Assembly: GCA_024234895.1 (NCBI GenBank)
Contig: JACKNJ010000011.1
Location: 51,122-115,121, forward strand
From: Gammaproteobacteria bacterium
GTDB taxonomy: Bacteria > Pseudomonadota > Gammaproteobacteria > JACKNK01
DNA length: 64,000 nt
Reading direction: 5' to 3'
Shown: positions 45,839-52,547 of the stretch, piece by piece
Numbering within the stretch: the first letter of the stretch is position 1
How the letters are laid out: the number at the start of each line of letters is the position of its first letter
Notes under the pieces: generated by a model
Databases searched by the model: none
Seen by the model: the letters and a program-made list of their open reading frames with translations, nothing else
What the model was told of the DNA's origin: nothing
Position numbers and translations under genes: made by a program

Positions 45839-46324
45839 ATGACACCCGGAATCAACTCGGCGAGAACAGCACGGATCGATTTCAGGATTCATGAATACGT
45901 GCACGATCCGAGCGCGAGTTCATACGGCATCGAAGCAGCCGAAAAACTCGGGGTGCCGCAGGACCGGGTGTTCAAGACCCTGGTCGTGAGACTCGACGAC
46001 AAGGAACTGGCGGTTGGCGTCGTACCCGTGTCGGCGATGCTCAACATGAAGGCGATCGCCAAGGCGGCTGGCGCCAGGAAGGCCGCGATGGCGGACGCGG
46101 CGGATGTGCAGCGCGCGACCGGCTACGTGTTGGGCGGGGTGAGCCCCCTGGGTCAGAAGAAACGCCTGCGGACGTTCATCGACGACTCGGCGACGCAGTT
46201 CGACACGATGTTCGTCAGTGCCGGACGACGGGGTCTGGAGATCGAATTGAAGCCGGCCGATCTGGCCCGTCTGACCGACGCAGCGTTCGCCGGGCTCGCT
46301 CAGCAGAGCGCCGCGAACCGCTGA
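45839..46324 (+). CDS. ybaK: Cys-tRNA(Pro)/Cys-tRNA(Cys) deacylase YbaK
   Basis: A 161-residue YbaK/EbsC-type editing protein. Characteristic segments are VFKTLVVRLDDKELAVGVVPV with the conserved Lys, and GYVLGGVSPLGQKKRLRTFIDDSA. It hydrolyses mischarged Cys-tRNA(Pro) in trans. It is convergent with the LysR gene and divergent from potF. Confidence 0.92.
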   Translation: MTPGINSARTARIDFRIHEYVHDPSASSYGIEAAEKLGVPQDRVFKTLVVRLDDKELAVGVVPVSAMLNMKAIAKAAGARKAAMADAADVQRATGYVLGGVSPLGQKKRLRTFIDDSATQFDTMFVSAGRRGLEIELKPADLARLTDAAFAGLAQQSAANR

Positions 46325-46340
46325 CCAGGCTGGCTTTGCG

Positions 46341-47393
46341 TCACTTGGACGCGCCCTGCTTCTTCTTCGCTGGCGGACAGGTCTTGCAGTCCTTCAGATG
46401 CGCGCTGAGTTGCGGCCAGAGATCTTCCATGCGTTCCCGCATGCGCGGTTCGTTCTCGAGCGCGAAGTCGAGGAAGGCCCGGGCGACCAGCGAAAGCTCC
46501 TTGCCCTTGGGGTAGACGAGATACCACTGGCGCATGATCGGGAACCCCTTCACGTCGAGGATCGCGACCGGCCCTTCGGTGCCTTCGAGCGTGAGGGTAT
46601 GCAGGGACAGCACCGACAGACCGAGGCCACCGACGATGGCGTGCTTGATGGCCTCGTTGCTGCCCAGCTCCATGCGCACCTTCGGCTTCAACCCGGCGGC
46701 ATCGAAGACCTTCAAGGCCGCGTCACGGATACCGGAACCGGGTTCGCGAAGGATCAGCGGTTCCTGCGCGATGCGCTCCAGGGTGATGTTTTTCTGACCG
46801 ACCAGCGGATGGTTGCGCGGCGCCATGACCACCAGCGGATTCGGCGCGAACGGAAAGGCTTCGACATCGAGCTGGTCCGTCGGGGCCTGCCCCATGATGT
46901 AGAGGTCGTCCTCGTTGGCGTGGATGCGCTCGATGATGCGGTCGCGGTTGGAGACCTTGAGCGCGACATCGATGCCCGGGTAGAGCTGACAGAACTCGCC
47001 GAGCACCTCCGGCGTGAAGTACTTCGCGGTGGTGATGACACCCAGTCGCAGGCGACCGGCCTTGATGCCCTTCAGATCGGCCATCGTCATTTCGAGATTG
47101 GCCAGCGTCTCGAACAGCTTCCGGCAGGAGGCGTAGACCTCCATGCCGGCTTCGGTCGGACGCACGTTACGGCCGACGTGCTCGAACAGCGGCAGGCCCA
47201 GCGAATCAGCCAGCTTCTTGATCTGCATCGAGACCGTCGGCTGCGTCAGGAACAGTTCCTCGGCGGCGCGGGTGAAGCTGCCGAGCCGGACGATGGCCTC
47301 GAACACCTGCAATTGCCGCAGGGTGACATGCCGGATCAGAAAGTCCGGCATGGCGGCAGGCGGGGTGTAGCTCTGTTCGCTGAAAGGCGGCAT
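46341..47393 (-). CDS. cbbR: CbbR-type LysR-family transcriptional regulator
   Basis: A 350-residue regulator from ATG 47393 (GAGAG lies 5 bases before it); ATG 47351 (MPDFLIRHVTLRQLQVF) would give 336 residues. The winged HTH reads LRQLQVFEAIVRLGSFTRAAEELFLTQPTVSMQIKKLADSLG, close to CbbR proteins, followed by a LysR effector domain. CbbR activates Calvin-cycle genes and senses metabolites such as NADPH or RuBP (family knowledge). It lies just downstream of the carboxysome operon in the same orientation rather than divergent from cbbL. Confidence 0.85.
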   Translation of the reverse strand: MPPFSEQSYTPPAAMPDFLIRHVTLRQLQVFEAIVRLGSFTRAAEELFLTQPTVSMQIKKLADSLGLPLFEHVGRNVRPTEAGMEVYASCRKLFETLANLEMTMADLKGIKAGRLRLGVITTAKYFTPEVLGEFCQLYPGIDVALKVSNRDRIIERIHANEDDLYIMGQAPTDQLDVEAFPFAPNPLVVMAPRNHPLVGQKNITLERIAQEPLILREPGSGIRDAALKVFDAAGLKPKVRMELGSNEAIKHAIVGGLGLSVLSLHTLTLEGTEGPVAILDVKGFPIMRQWYLVYPKGKELSLVARAFLDFALENEPRMRERMEDLWPQLSAHLKDCKTCPPAKKKQGASK

Positions 47394-47445
47394 GGGCGCT
47401 CTCGATGGGTTCAAACCGTTGCAAATCGGCCGGTGAACGTCAAAC

Positions 47446-47561
47446 CGTAGGATGGGCAAAGCGGAGCGTGCCCATCGTAAGTGTCGGGATGGTCACGGGC
47501 GCCAGGCACGTGCTCACCGACTGCGATGGGCACGTCCCGTTGGTCCTTTGCCCATCCTACG
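47446..47561. repeat. Intergenic palindrome, family D
   Basis: The outer arms CGTAGGATGGGCAAAG at the left and CTTTGCCCATCCTACG at the right (ending 47561) are reverse complements. Inner CGTGCCCATCG and CGATGGGCACG also pair. It lies between mcdB and cbbR and could end the carboxysome transcript. Confidence 0.85.
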
Positions 47562-47573
47562 AAGGTCATCCGG

Positions 47574-47828
47574 TCAGTCGGGCCAGACACGGCGGCGGGA
47601 CTGGAAAGGATCTGCCGCCGCAGGTTTCGCCGTGGCCTGCGCCGCCGGTTTCGGTGCGGGTCTGGCCGCAGTCTTCGTGGCCGGTTTCGCCGCAGGCTTC
47701 CGGTCCGGCGCGGGCTTTGTCGCCGCCTTGGTCGGTACCGCCGGCTTCTCCGCCTCGCCGTCGACGGCGGCCTTGGTGCGGCGCATGGAGGAAATCAGTT
47801 TGCTGCCGGTTGTGTCTTTGGTAGTCAT
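47574..47828 (-). CDS. mcdB: Carboxysome positioning protein McdB (alpha-type)
   Basis: An 84-residue, mostly disordered protein. A short N-terminal conserved-looking part (GSKLISSMRRTKAAV) is followed by Ala/Pro/Lys repeats and ends in RRRVWPD, with a Trp near the C-terminus as is typical of McdB. It is coupled to mcdA by an ATGA overlap. McdB loads on carboxysomes and stimulates McdA ATPase to space them along the nucleoid. The identification rests on position, size, disorder and the terminal Trp, because sequence identity is low in this family. Confidence 0.78.
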   Translation of the reverse strand: MTTKDTTGSKLISSMRRTKAAVDGEAEKPAVPTKAATKPAPDRKPAAKPATKTAARPAPKPAAQATAKPAAADPFQSRRRVWPD

Positions 47829-48451
47829 CGCTTTACGACCTCTTTTATCAATGCGCGGATTTCATCGGCCGCCGGCTTGCCCCGGCTACCCAGGTCGAGC
47901 ACCGTGCGCCCTTCCAGCACCGCGCTGCGGAATGCCATGCGACGGCGGATGGCGGTCCTGGCGGTCGGCAGACTGAGTTCAGCCAGCGCCTCGCGCATCA
48001 GTTTGGACAACGTGGTGCGCGGTTCCAGCTGGTTGATGACCAGGATCGCGCGCAGATCGGGATTCACCCGCCGCGCCTCATCGACCTTGCCTTCGATATG
48101 CACCGTCGCCCACAGGTCCAGCGGCGACGGTTGTACCGGAATCAGCGCGAGATCCGCGCGTTCCAGCGCCTGCGCGGTCTGTTCGGCATGCACCGACGGC
48201 GGACAGTCGATGACCAGGTGCGTGTAGACCTTGCTGGCGGTGAACACCGTGGTCGCCAGGTCGTCGACCGCGTCCTGCACGGATACGCCGTCGGAATCGT
48301 CCGAAAGCTGACGCCACTGCAGCGATGAACGCTGCGGATCGGCGTCCAGTATGACCGTGGGCGCGAGTTTGTTGAGGCCGCTTGCGAGATTCACGCAGAG
48401 CGTGGTCTTGCCTGCCCCACCCTTGTTTCCGACCAGCGCGATGATTGCCAT
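47825..48451 (-). CDS. mcdA: Carboxysome positioning ATPase McdA (ParA-family)
   Basis: A 208-residue ParA/MinD-type ATPase. The deviant Walker A NKGGAGKTT has signature Lys10 and catalytic Lys15. Other motifs are DADPQRSSLQW and VIDCPPSV. McdA binds nucleoid DNA as an ATP dimer, and McdB-driven hydrolysis distributes carboxysomes. It lies in the cso gene cluster and is followed by mcdB. Confidence 0.9.
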   Translation of the reverse strand: MAIIALVGNKGGAGKTTLCVNLASGLNKLAPTVILDADPQRSSLQWRQLSDDSDGVSVQDAVDDLATTVFTASKVYTHLVIDCPPSVHAEQTAQALERADLALIPVQPSPLDLWATVHIEGKVDEARRVNPDLRAILVINQLEPRTTLSKLMREALAELSLPTARTAIRRRMAFRSAVLEGRTVLDLGSRGKPAADEIRALIKEVVKR

Positions 48452-48501
48452 CGTTGCTCCCCCGGTCCGGTTATGGATTCAACCCTCGCGGGTTAACCCT
48501 T

Positions 48502-48774
48502 TCAGGCCGCCCGGGCCATGTCGGCGGGGTACAACGCATCCAGCTTGGTGGCGAAGTCACGCTGGGCGGCACTGACCGAGTCGGCGCCCTCCTCGGCATG
48601 AATGATGATGTTCACATAGTCGCGACCGAAACCCATGTCCGGGTAGTAACTCTCGGTCTCGGAGAGATCGGCGGCCGCGTCGAGGAAATCGCGCAGGCTG
48701 TCGAAGTTGTCGAAGTTGTAGCGACGCTCCAGGCGCGCCGGGCGCTTACGTTCCTGCCATTCCGAATTCAACAT
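48502..48774 (-). CDS. RuBisCO assembly factor acRAF (pterin dehydratase-like)
   Basis: A 90-residue protein with the pterin-4a-carbinolamine dehydratase fold (RPARLERRYNFDNFDSLRDFLDAAADLSE and YVNIIIHAEE). The family member in alpha-carboxysome loci acts as a RuBisCO chaperone rather than a dehydratase. It sits between the ferritin-like gene (3 bp away) and mcdA. Confidence 0.88.
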   Translation of the reverse strand: MLNSEWQERKRPARLERRYNFDNFDSLRDFLDAAADLSETESYYPDMGFGRDYVNIIIHAEEGADSVSAAQRDFATKLDALYPADMARAA

Positions 48775-48777
48775 GGG

Positions 48778-49383
48778 TCATCTCCCGTTGCGTGCTCGTT
48801 GTGCGGCGAGGTCACGTTGTGCCCGCCGCCGGTTGGCCTGGCCCGAATTGAGCCAGCCTTCTTTGTCCGCATCTCCGGAGATCCGCGCCTGCGCGCGTTC
48901 CGTCGATGTCTGCACGGTTGCCGACAAGACCGGGTCGAGGGAGGCCCCGATCGGGCGATCGAGTTCCGCCAACCATGTCGTCAATTCCCGCGCGTGGGCC
49001 TGCTCCTCTTCGAGCAGGGTCTGGAAGAACAGTCGATCGTCCGACAAGCCCTGACGGGCACTGTGCGTGGCTGCATCGTAATAGAGCTGGACCAGCTCCA
49101 GTTCGAATGCGTAATCCGCCTGCAACAGCGACATCAGATCCGCCCCGACCGCAGCGGGTCGCAGCTGGGATGCGTTCGGAGCCACCCCGAGGGCCACCAT
49201 GCGACCGATGATCCGGTCGGCATGCTGCATCTCCTCGAGGGACTCCTCCCGCAGGCGCCGGGCCGGCTCGTCCAGCCCCCAGGCCGCGCAGAGGCGGGCC
49301 TGGGTGCTGTACATCTGCACCGCCGAGAGTTCCAGGCTCAGGGCGCGGCCCAGGTAGCCCAGGATTCGCGGATCGGAATGCAT
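48778..49383 (-). CDS. Carboxysome-associated bacterioferritin/ferritin-like protein
   Basis: A 201-residue four-helix protein from ATG 49383; a GTG three codons upstream (49392) is possible. Helices carry ferritin-type Glu/His residues (LSLELSAVQMYSTQA, REESLEEMQHADRIIG, ELELVQLYYDAATH, LLEEEQAHARELTTWL). A basic tail of about 50 residues follows. Similar genes are regularly found in cso clusters; the function there is unclear. Confidence 0.85.
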   Translation of the reverse strand: MHSDPRILGYLGRALSLELSAVQMYSTQARLCAAWGLDEPARRLREESLEEMQHADRIIGRMVALGVAPNASQLRPAAVGADLMSLLQADYAFELELVQLYYDAATHSARQGLSDDRLFFQTLLEEEQAHARELTTWLAELDRPIGASLDPVLSATVQTSTERAQARISGDADKEGWLNSGQANRRRAQRDLAAQRARNGR

Positions 49384-49423
49384 TGCCGGCACCAGTGCGG
49401 ACTATCGATTCCAGAGCTCAGGT

Positions 49424-49741
49424 TCAGCCCGGCGCCTTGCCGTCGAAGCTGCCACCGGTCGGCAGGACCGGCTCAACCTCGCGGTGCGGACGCGCGATGA
49501 TGTGCGCCGCCACCAGACCGTCACCGACGCGCTCACAGGCGTCAGCACCAGCACGGACCGCCGCGTTGACGGCGCCGGTTTCGCCACGGACCAGCACGGT
49601 CACGTAGCCGCCGCCGACGAATTCACGACCGATCAGGCGCACTTCCGCGGCCTTGGTCATGGCGTCAGCCGCCTCGATCGCGGGCACCAGGCCGCGGGTT
49701 TCGATCATGCCAAGGGCAATGCCGTAGTTTTCAGAAGCCAT
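49424..49741 (-). CDS. csoS1: Carboxysome shell hexamer protein CsoS1 (second copy)
   Basis: A 105-residue BMC-H protein that tiles the shell facets as hexamers. It is nearly identical to the copy at 49974 over the first 92 residues (differences at residues 3, 38 and 50). It then has its own tail PTGGSFDGKAPG. The pore loop is REFVGGGYVTV. A GC-rich hairpin (49777-49794) lies in its leader. Confidence 0.95.
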   Translation of the reverse strand: MASENYGIALGMIETRGLVPAIEAADAMTKAAEVRLIGREFVGGGYVTVLVRGETGAVNAAVRAGADACERVGDGLVAAHIIARPHREVEPVLPTGGSFDGKAPG

Positions 49742-49776
49742 GGTCTTAATCTCCAGATGGAAGGAATCGATAGGGG

Positions 49777-49794
49777 GCCCCGCTCGCGCGGGGC
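49777..49794 (-). promoter_or_regulatory. GC hairpin in the leader of the second csoS1
   Basis: 7-bp perfect stem GCCCCGC/GCGGGGC with a 4-base loop, about 36 bp upstream of the start codon. It may stabilize or attenuate the mRNA. Confidence 0.6.
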
Positions 49795-49797
49795 AGA

Positions 49798-49958
49798 ACC
49801 GTCATTTCTCACCAGATGGACGAGCCCTCACTTGTTCTTTGAATCCACAGCCGATTTTCTTCAGTCGGGAATACGGCAAGTATTCCGCTCCCTCAGAAAA
49901 TCGCCTGTGAATCCAAAGCCCTGCGTGATCATCTCGTCCTCTGGTAAGAAGTGACGGT
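49798..49958. repeat. Family C large nested palindrome between csoS1 genes
   Basis: Three nested inverted repeats: outer arms 49798-49824 and 49933-49958 (imperfect), middle 49846-49860 and 49895-49909 (15 bp, one mismatch), inner 49868-49874 and 49880-49886 (perfect). The outer arm shares more than 20 bases with the palindrome before gltX. It looks like a MITE or a REP doublet inserted between the two shell genes. Confidence 0.85.
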
Positions 49959-49973
49959 TAACAGCAAGCCAGC

Positions 49974-50276
49974 TCAGGACGCGGCGATGTTGCCGCCCAG
50001 AACCGGTTCAACCTCACGGTGCGGACGCGCAATGATGTGCGCCGCCACCAGACCGTCACCGACGCGCTCGCAGGCATCGGCGCCCGCACGCACGGCGGCG
50101 TTCACCGCACCGGTTTCACCGCGAACCATGACGGTCACATAACCGCCGCCGACGAACTCGCGGCTGATCAGGCGGACTTCCGCTGCCTTGGTCATGGCGT
50201 CAGCCGCCTCGATGGCGGGCACCAGCCCGCGCGTCTCGATCATGCCCAGTGCGATACCGTAATTTTCAGTAGCCAT
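49974..50276 (-). CDS. csoS1: Carboxysome shell hexamer protein CsoS1 (first copy)
   Basis: A 100-residue BMC-H shell protein (MATENYGIALGMIETRGLVP) with the usual csoS1 tail GGNIAAS. It is a main facet protein and lies directly after csoS4B. It is separated from its near-identical copy by a 161-bp palindrome. Confidence 0.96.
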   Translation of the reverse strand: MATENYGIALGMIETRGLVPAIEAADAMTKAAEVRLISREFVGGGYVTVMVRGETGAVNAAVRAGADACERVGDGLVAAHIIARPHREVEPVLGGNIAAS

Positions 50277-50315
50277 CGTTGTGTCTCCTGCGACTGTTCA
50301 GTTGGTTGCCACTTT

Positions 50316-50603
50316 TCAAGCCGCCGCCGAAGCGCGGTTCGCTTCGATCAGGGCTGATTCTTCTTCCCAGCGATCGATGATTCCGCCGATCGTCAGGTCG
50401 GTCAGGATGTCGAAATCGCCCGCCGCGTAACGCGCCGCCGATCCGCTGACCGTGAATACGTAGTTGCCGGGGCGCGCGCCGACCGGGTCGACCGCGACCT
50501 GCTGCTTGCCCGCCGAATTGCGCAGCACGCGCAGCCCGATGTGCTTGAGACCGGCATGGCGGTTGGTCACCACCAGCGGGGCTTCAACCTGCATGATTTC
50601 CAT
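50316..50603 (-). CDS. csoS4B: Carboxysome vertex protein CsoS4B (BMC-P pentamer)
   Basis: A 95-residue BMC-P protein from ATG 50603, sharing a base with the csoS4A stop. Motifs are VDPVGARPGNYVFTVSGSAAR and DLTIGGIIDRW. Pentamers cap the icosahedral vertices. Confidence 0.94.
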   Translation of the reverse strand: MEIMQVEAPLVVTNRHAGLKHIGLRVLRNSAGKQQVAVDPVGARPGNYVFTVSGSAARYAAGDFDILTDLTIGGIIDRWEEESALIEANRASAAA

Positions 50604-50869
50604 CAGGCGGCCTCCCCTTCTGCCGGCTTCGGGGGCCAGTAATCGATGATGCCGACGATGGTCAGATCGCTCGGGTAACCCTTGCTGCCGGCGGCTTCGC
50701 GGGCGGCGGAGCTGCCCACGCAGAGGACCCAGTCGCCGGGCTTGGCGCCGACCGCGTCGACGGCAACCTGAAGGGTCGAGCCGTCGCGCACGACCTGGAG
50801 CAGCTTGTGCTCCATCAGCGCGATGCGGTTGGTGGAGACCAGCGGTCGTTCGACCTGACAGATTTTCAT
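50603..50869 (-). CDS. csoS4A: Carboxysome vertex protein CsoS4A (BMC-P pentamer)
   Basis: An 88-residue BMC-P protein (MKICQVERPLVSTNRIALME) with VDAVGAKPGDWVLCVGSSAAR and DLTIVGIIDYWP. It overlaps csoSCA and csoS4B by one base each, so the three are translationally coupled. Confidence 0.95.
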   Translation of the reverse strand: MKICQVERPLVSTNRIALMEHKLLQVVRDGSTLQVAVDAVGAKPGDWVLCVGSSAAREAAGSKGYPSDLTIVGIIDYWPPKPAEGEAA

Positions 50870-52434
50870 CAGTGACCTCCTCCCTGCCGGGGGTTGACGG
50901 TGCAGTCCAGAACCTCGATCTCGGCGTGGTCCGATTTGCAGTCGCGCACCACCTGCATGACATGCAGCAGGCCGCGTTCGAACTGGTCGGCGTAGCGCGC
51001 GGTGATCGCGTTGGTCACCCGCGCACAGCGCTGGGCGGCGCGTTCGCGCGCCCCCGGCACGTTGCCGTGGTAGTCGAAGCGCACCACGATCGGCGCCGGC
51101 AGCCCGTGGCGGATGTTCAAGCCGGTGAAGATCTTGATCCCCACATCGAGGTCGGCGGTGGCCTCCTCGACGGTGTCGAGGTAGGCGAAGTACATGAGAT
51201 TCCGCAGCTGGATCTCCTCGAAGCCGACCCCCGCGCCGATGAAGCGCTCGGCGTGGCCGATATCCGCGTAGTGCTGACCGTGATTGGTGCGCACGTAAGC
51301 GATCTGCGAGAAGTTGTTCTCGATCAGGCGCTCGATCAGCCGCGCCATGCCCTCGGCCACACCCGGCGCGCTCTGGCGCACCGCGTCGTGGATGTCGTGG
51401 CGGGCGCGATCGGCGTCGCCCATCGCGGTGCTGGAATACAGATCCAGCGCATCGATGTAGCGCTCCAGCGAGAGCTGGCCGGCGGCGTCCGGCACGTGCA
51501 CGCGGATCGCGTCGGTGTCGGTATCCAGGCCGATCAGCAGCAGGTCGATGGAGGCGCCGCAGCAGAAGCTGTTCTCGACCGCCTCGCGGAAGCCGTTGAG
51601 CAGGTCGAGACCGGCACCGGCGGCCTTGGCGTCGTCGGAACCGTGCGCGGCACAGCCTTCGTGATGCGGGTCCACCGAGCTAAAGTGGTAGGCGACCATC
51701 TTCAGGTAGCGGGTCGGCGCATCGGCGGTATTCGGACGGCCCTCGCGGAAGCGCGACAGCTCGACCTCCTGCCACTTCTGCAGGCTGTCCTCGATGGAGA
51801 ACAGCGCGCCGGCATAGGATTTGCGACGCACCGCGCGGTGCGGCAGACGCAGCACGTAGCGGATCAGGTGCGCCAGGCGGCCATCCGCGCAGGGCGTGAT
51901 GTCCAGGGTGTGGAAACCGCAGGTCTGCAGGAAGCCTTCAATACTGTTGGCGTCGTCGGCGGCCAGCGGATCGTTGCTGAAGAAGTCGTCGCAGAAGGTG
52001 CGATAGGTCTGGAACGTGCACCAGGCGTACAGGCGACGCATGTCGAGCTGGTCGATCCAGGCGTCGGCGAGGATCTCCGCCGGCAGTTCGAAGCCGAACT
52101 CGCGCCGGGCGATGTCCTGCGCGCGGCGTTCGAAGTCGGCCTCGTGTTGCAGCGCGGAGATTTCCTTCAACACCGGCACGATGGTGTCGAACGCGTCCTT
52201 CACGCCCCGCTCATATTCATACAGGCGGGCGTTCTCGCGCTCCCGCACCAGCGGGTTGGCCATGCTACCCGCGCGGCCCACGAAGCGGCTGCCGCTGCGA
52301 GCCGGCGCACTCATGGTCGCCGGGGTCGCAGTGGCCGGAGCCACCTCGTTCCCGGTGACCCCGACAGCCCCCGGGCGGCGCAGCGGCGCGCGGCCGAAAA
52401 CGTCTCCCTGGTTGTGTCGATGAATGCGTTGCAT
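50869..52434 (-). CDS. csoSCA: Carboxysomal carbonic anhydrase CsoSCA (CsoS3)
   Basis: A 521-residue beta-class-derived carbonic anhydrase. Catalytic residues read from sequence are Cys182-X-Asp184-X-Arg186 (PCADGR), His250 (VAYH) and Cys261 (EGC), with the same His-Cys spacing as in the Halothiobacillus enzyme. The first about 57 residues are disordered and basic; in relatives this part binds RuBisCO. It dehydrates bicarbonate to CO2 inside the shell. Confidence 0.95.
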   Translation of the reverse strand: MQRIHRHNQGDVFGRAPLRRPGAVGVTGNEVAPATATPATMSAPARSGSRFVGRAGSMANPLVRERENARLYEYERGVKDAFDTIVPVLKEISALQHEADFERRAQDIARREFGFELPAEILADAWIDQLDMRRLYAWCTFQTYRTFCDDFFSNDPLAADDANSIEGFLQTCGFHTLDITPCADGRLAHLIRYVLRLPHRAVRRKSYAGALFSIEDSLQKWQEVELSRFREGRPNTADAPTRYLKMVAYHFSSVDPHHEGCAAHGSDDAKAAGAGLDLLNGFREAVENSFCCGASIDLLLIGLDTDTDAIRVHVPDAAGQLSLERYIDALDLYSSTAMGDADRARHDIHDAVRQSAPGVAEGMARLIERLIENNFSQIAYVRTNHGQHYADIGHAERFIGAGVGFEEIQLRNLMYFAYLDTVEEATADLDVGIKIFTGLNIRHGLPAPIVVRFDYHGNVPGARERAAQRCARVTNAITARYADQFERGLLHVMQVVRDCKSDHAEIEVLDCTVNPRQGGGH

Positions 52435-52468
52435 GGTTGTGGCTCGTTATCTCTGGTCGGTTTCAGTT

Positions 52469-52533
52469 GTAGGAGCGGCTTCAGCCGCGATCGGCTCTGA
52501 TCGGAGACTGTTCGCGGCTGAAGCCGCTCCTAC
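52469..52533. repeat. REP-like palindrome, family A copy 3 (csoS2-csoSCA gap)
   Basis: Left arm from 52469, right arm ending 52533; a long stem in the cso mRNA immediately after csoS2. Confidence 0.94.
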
Positions 52534-52547
52534 GGTGGGTTGTTGCC

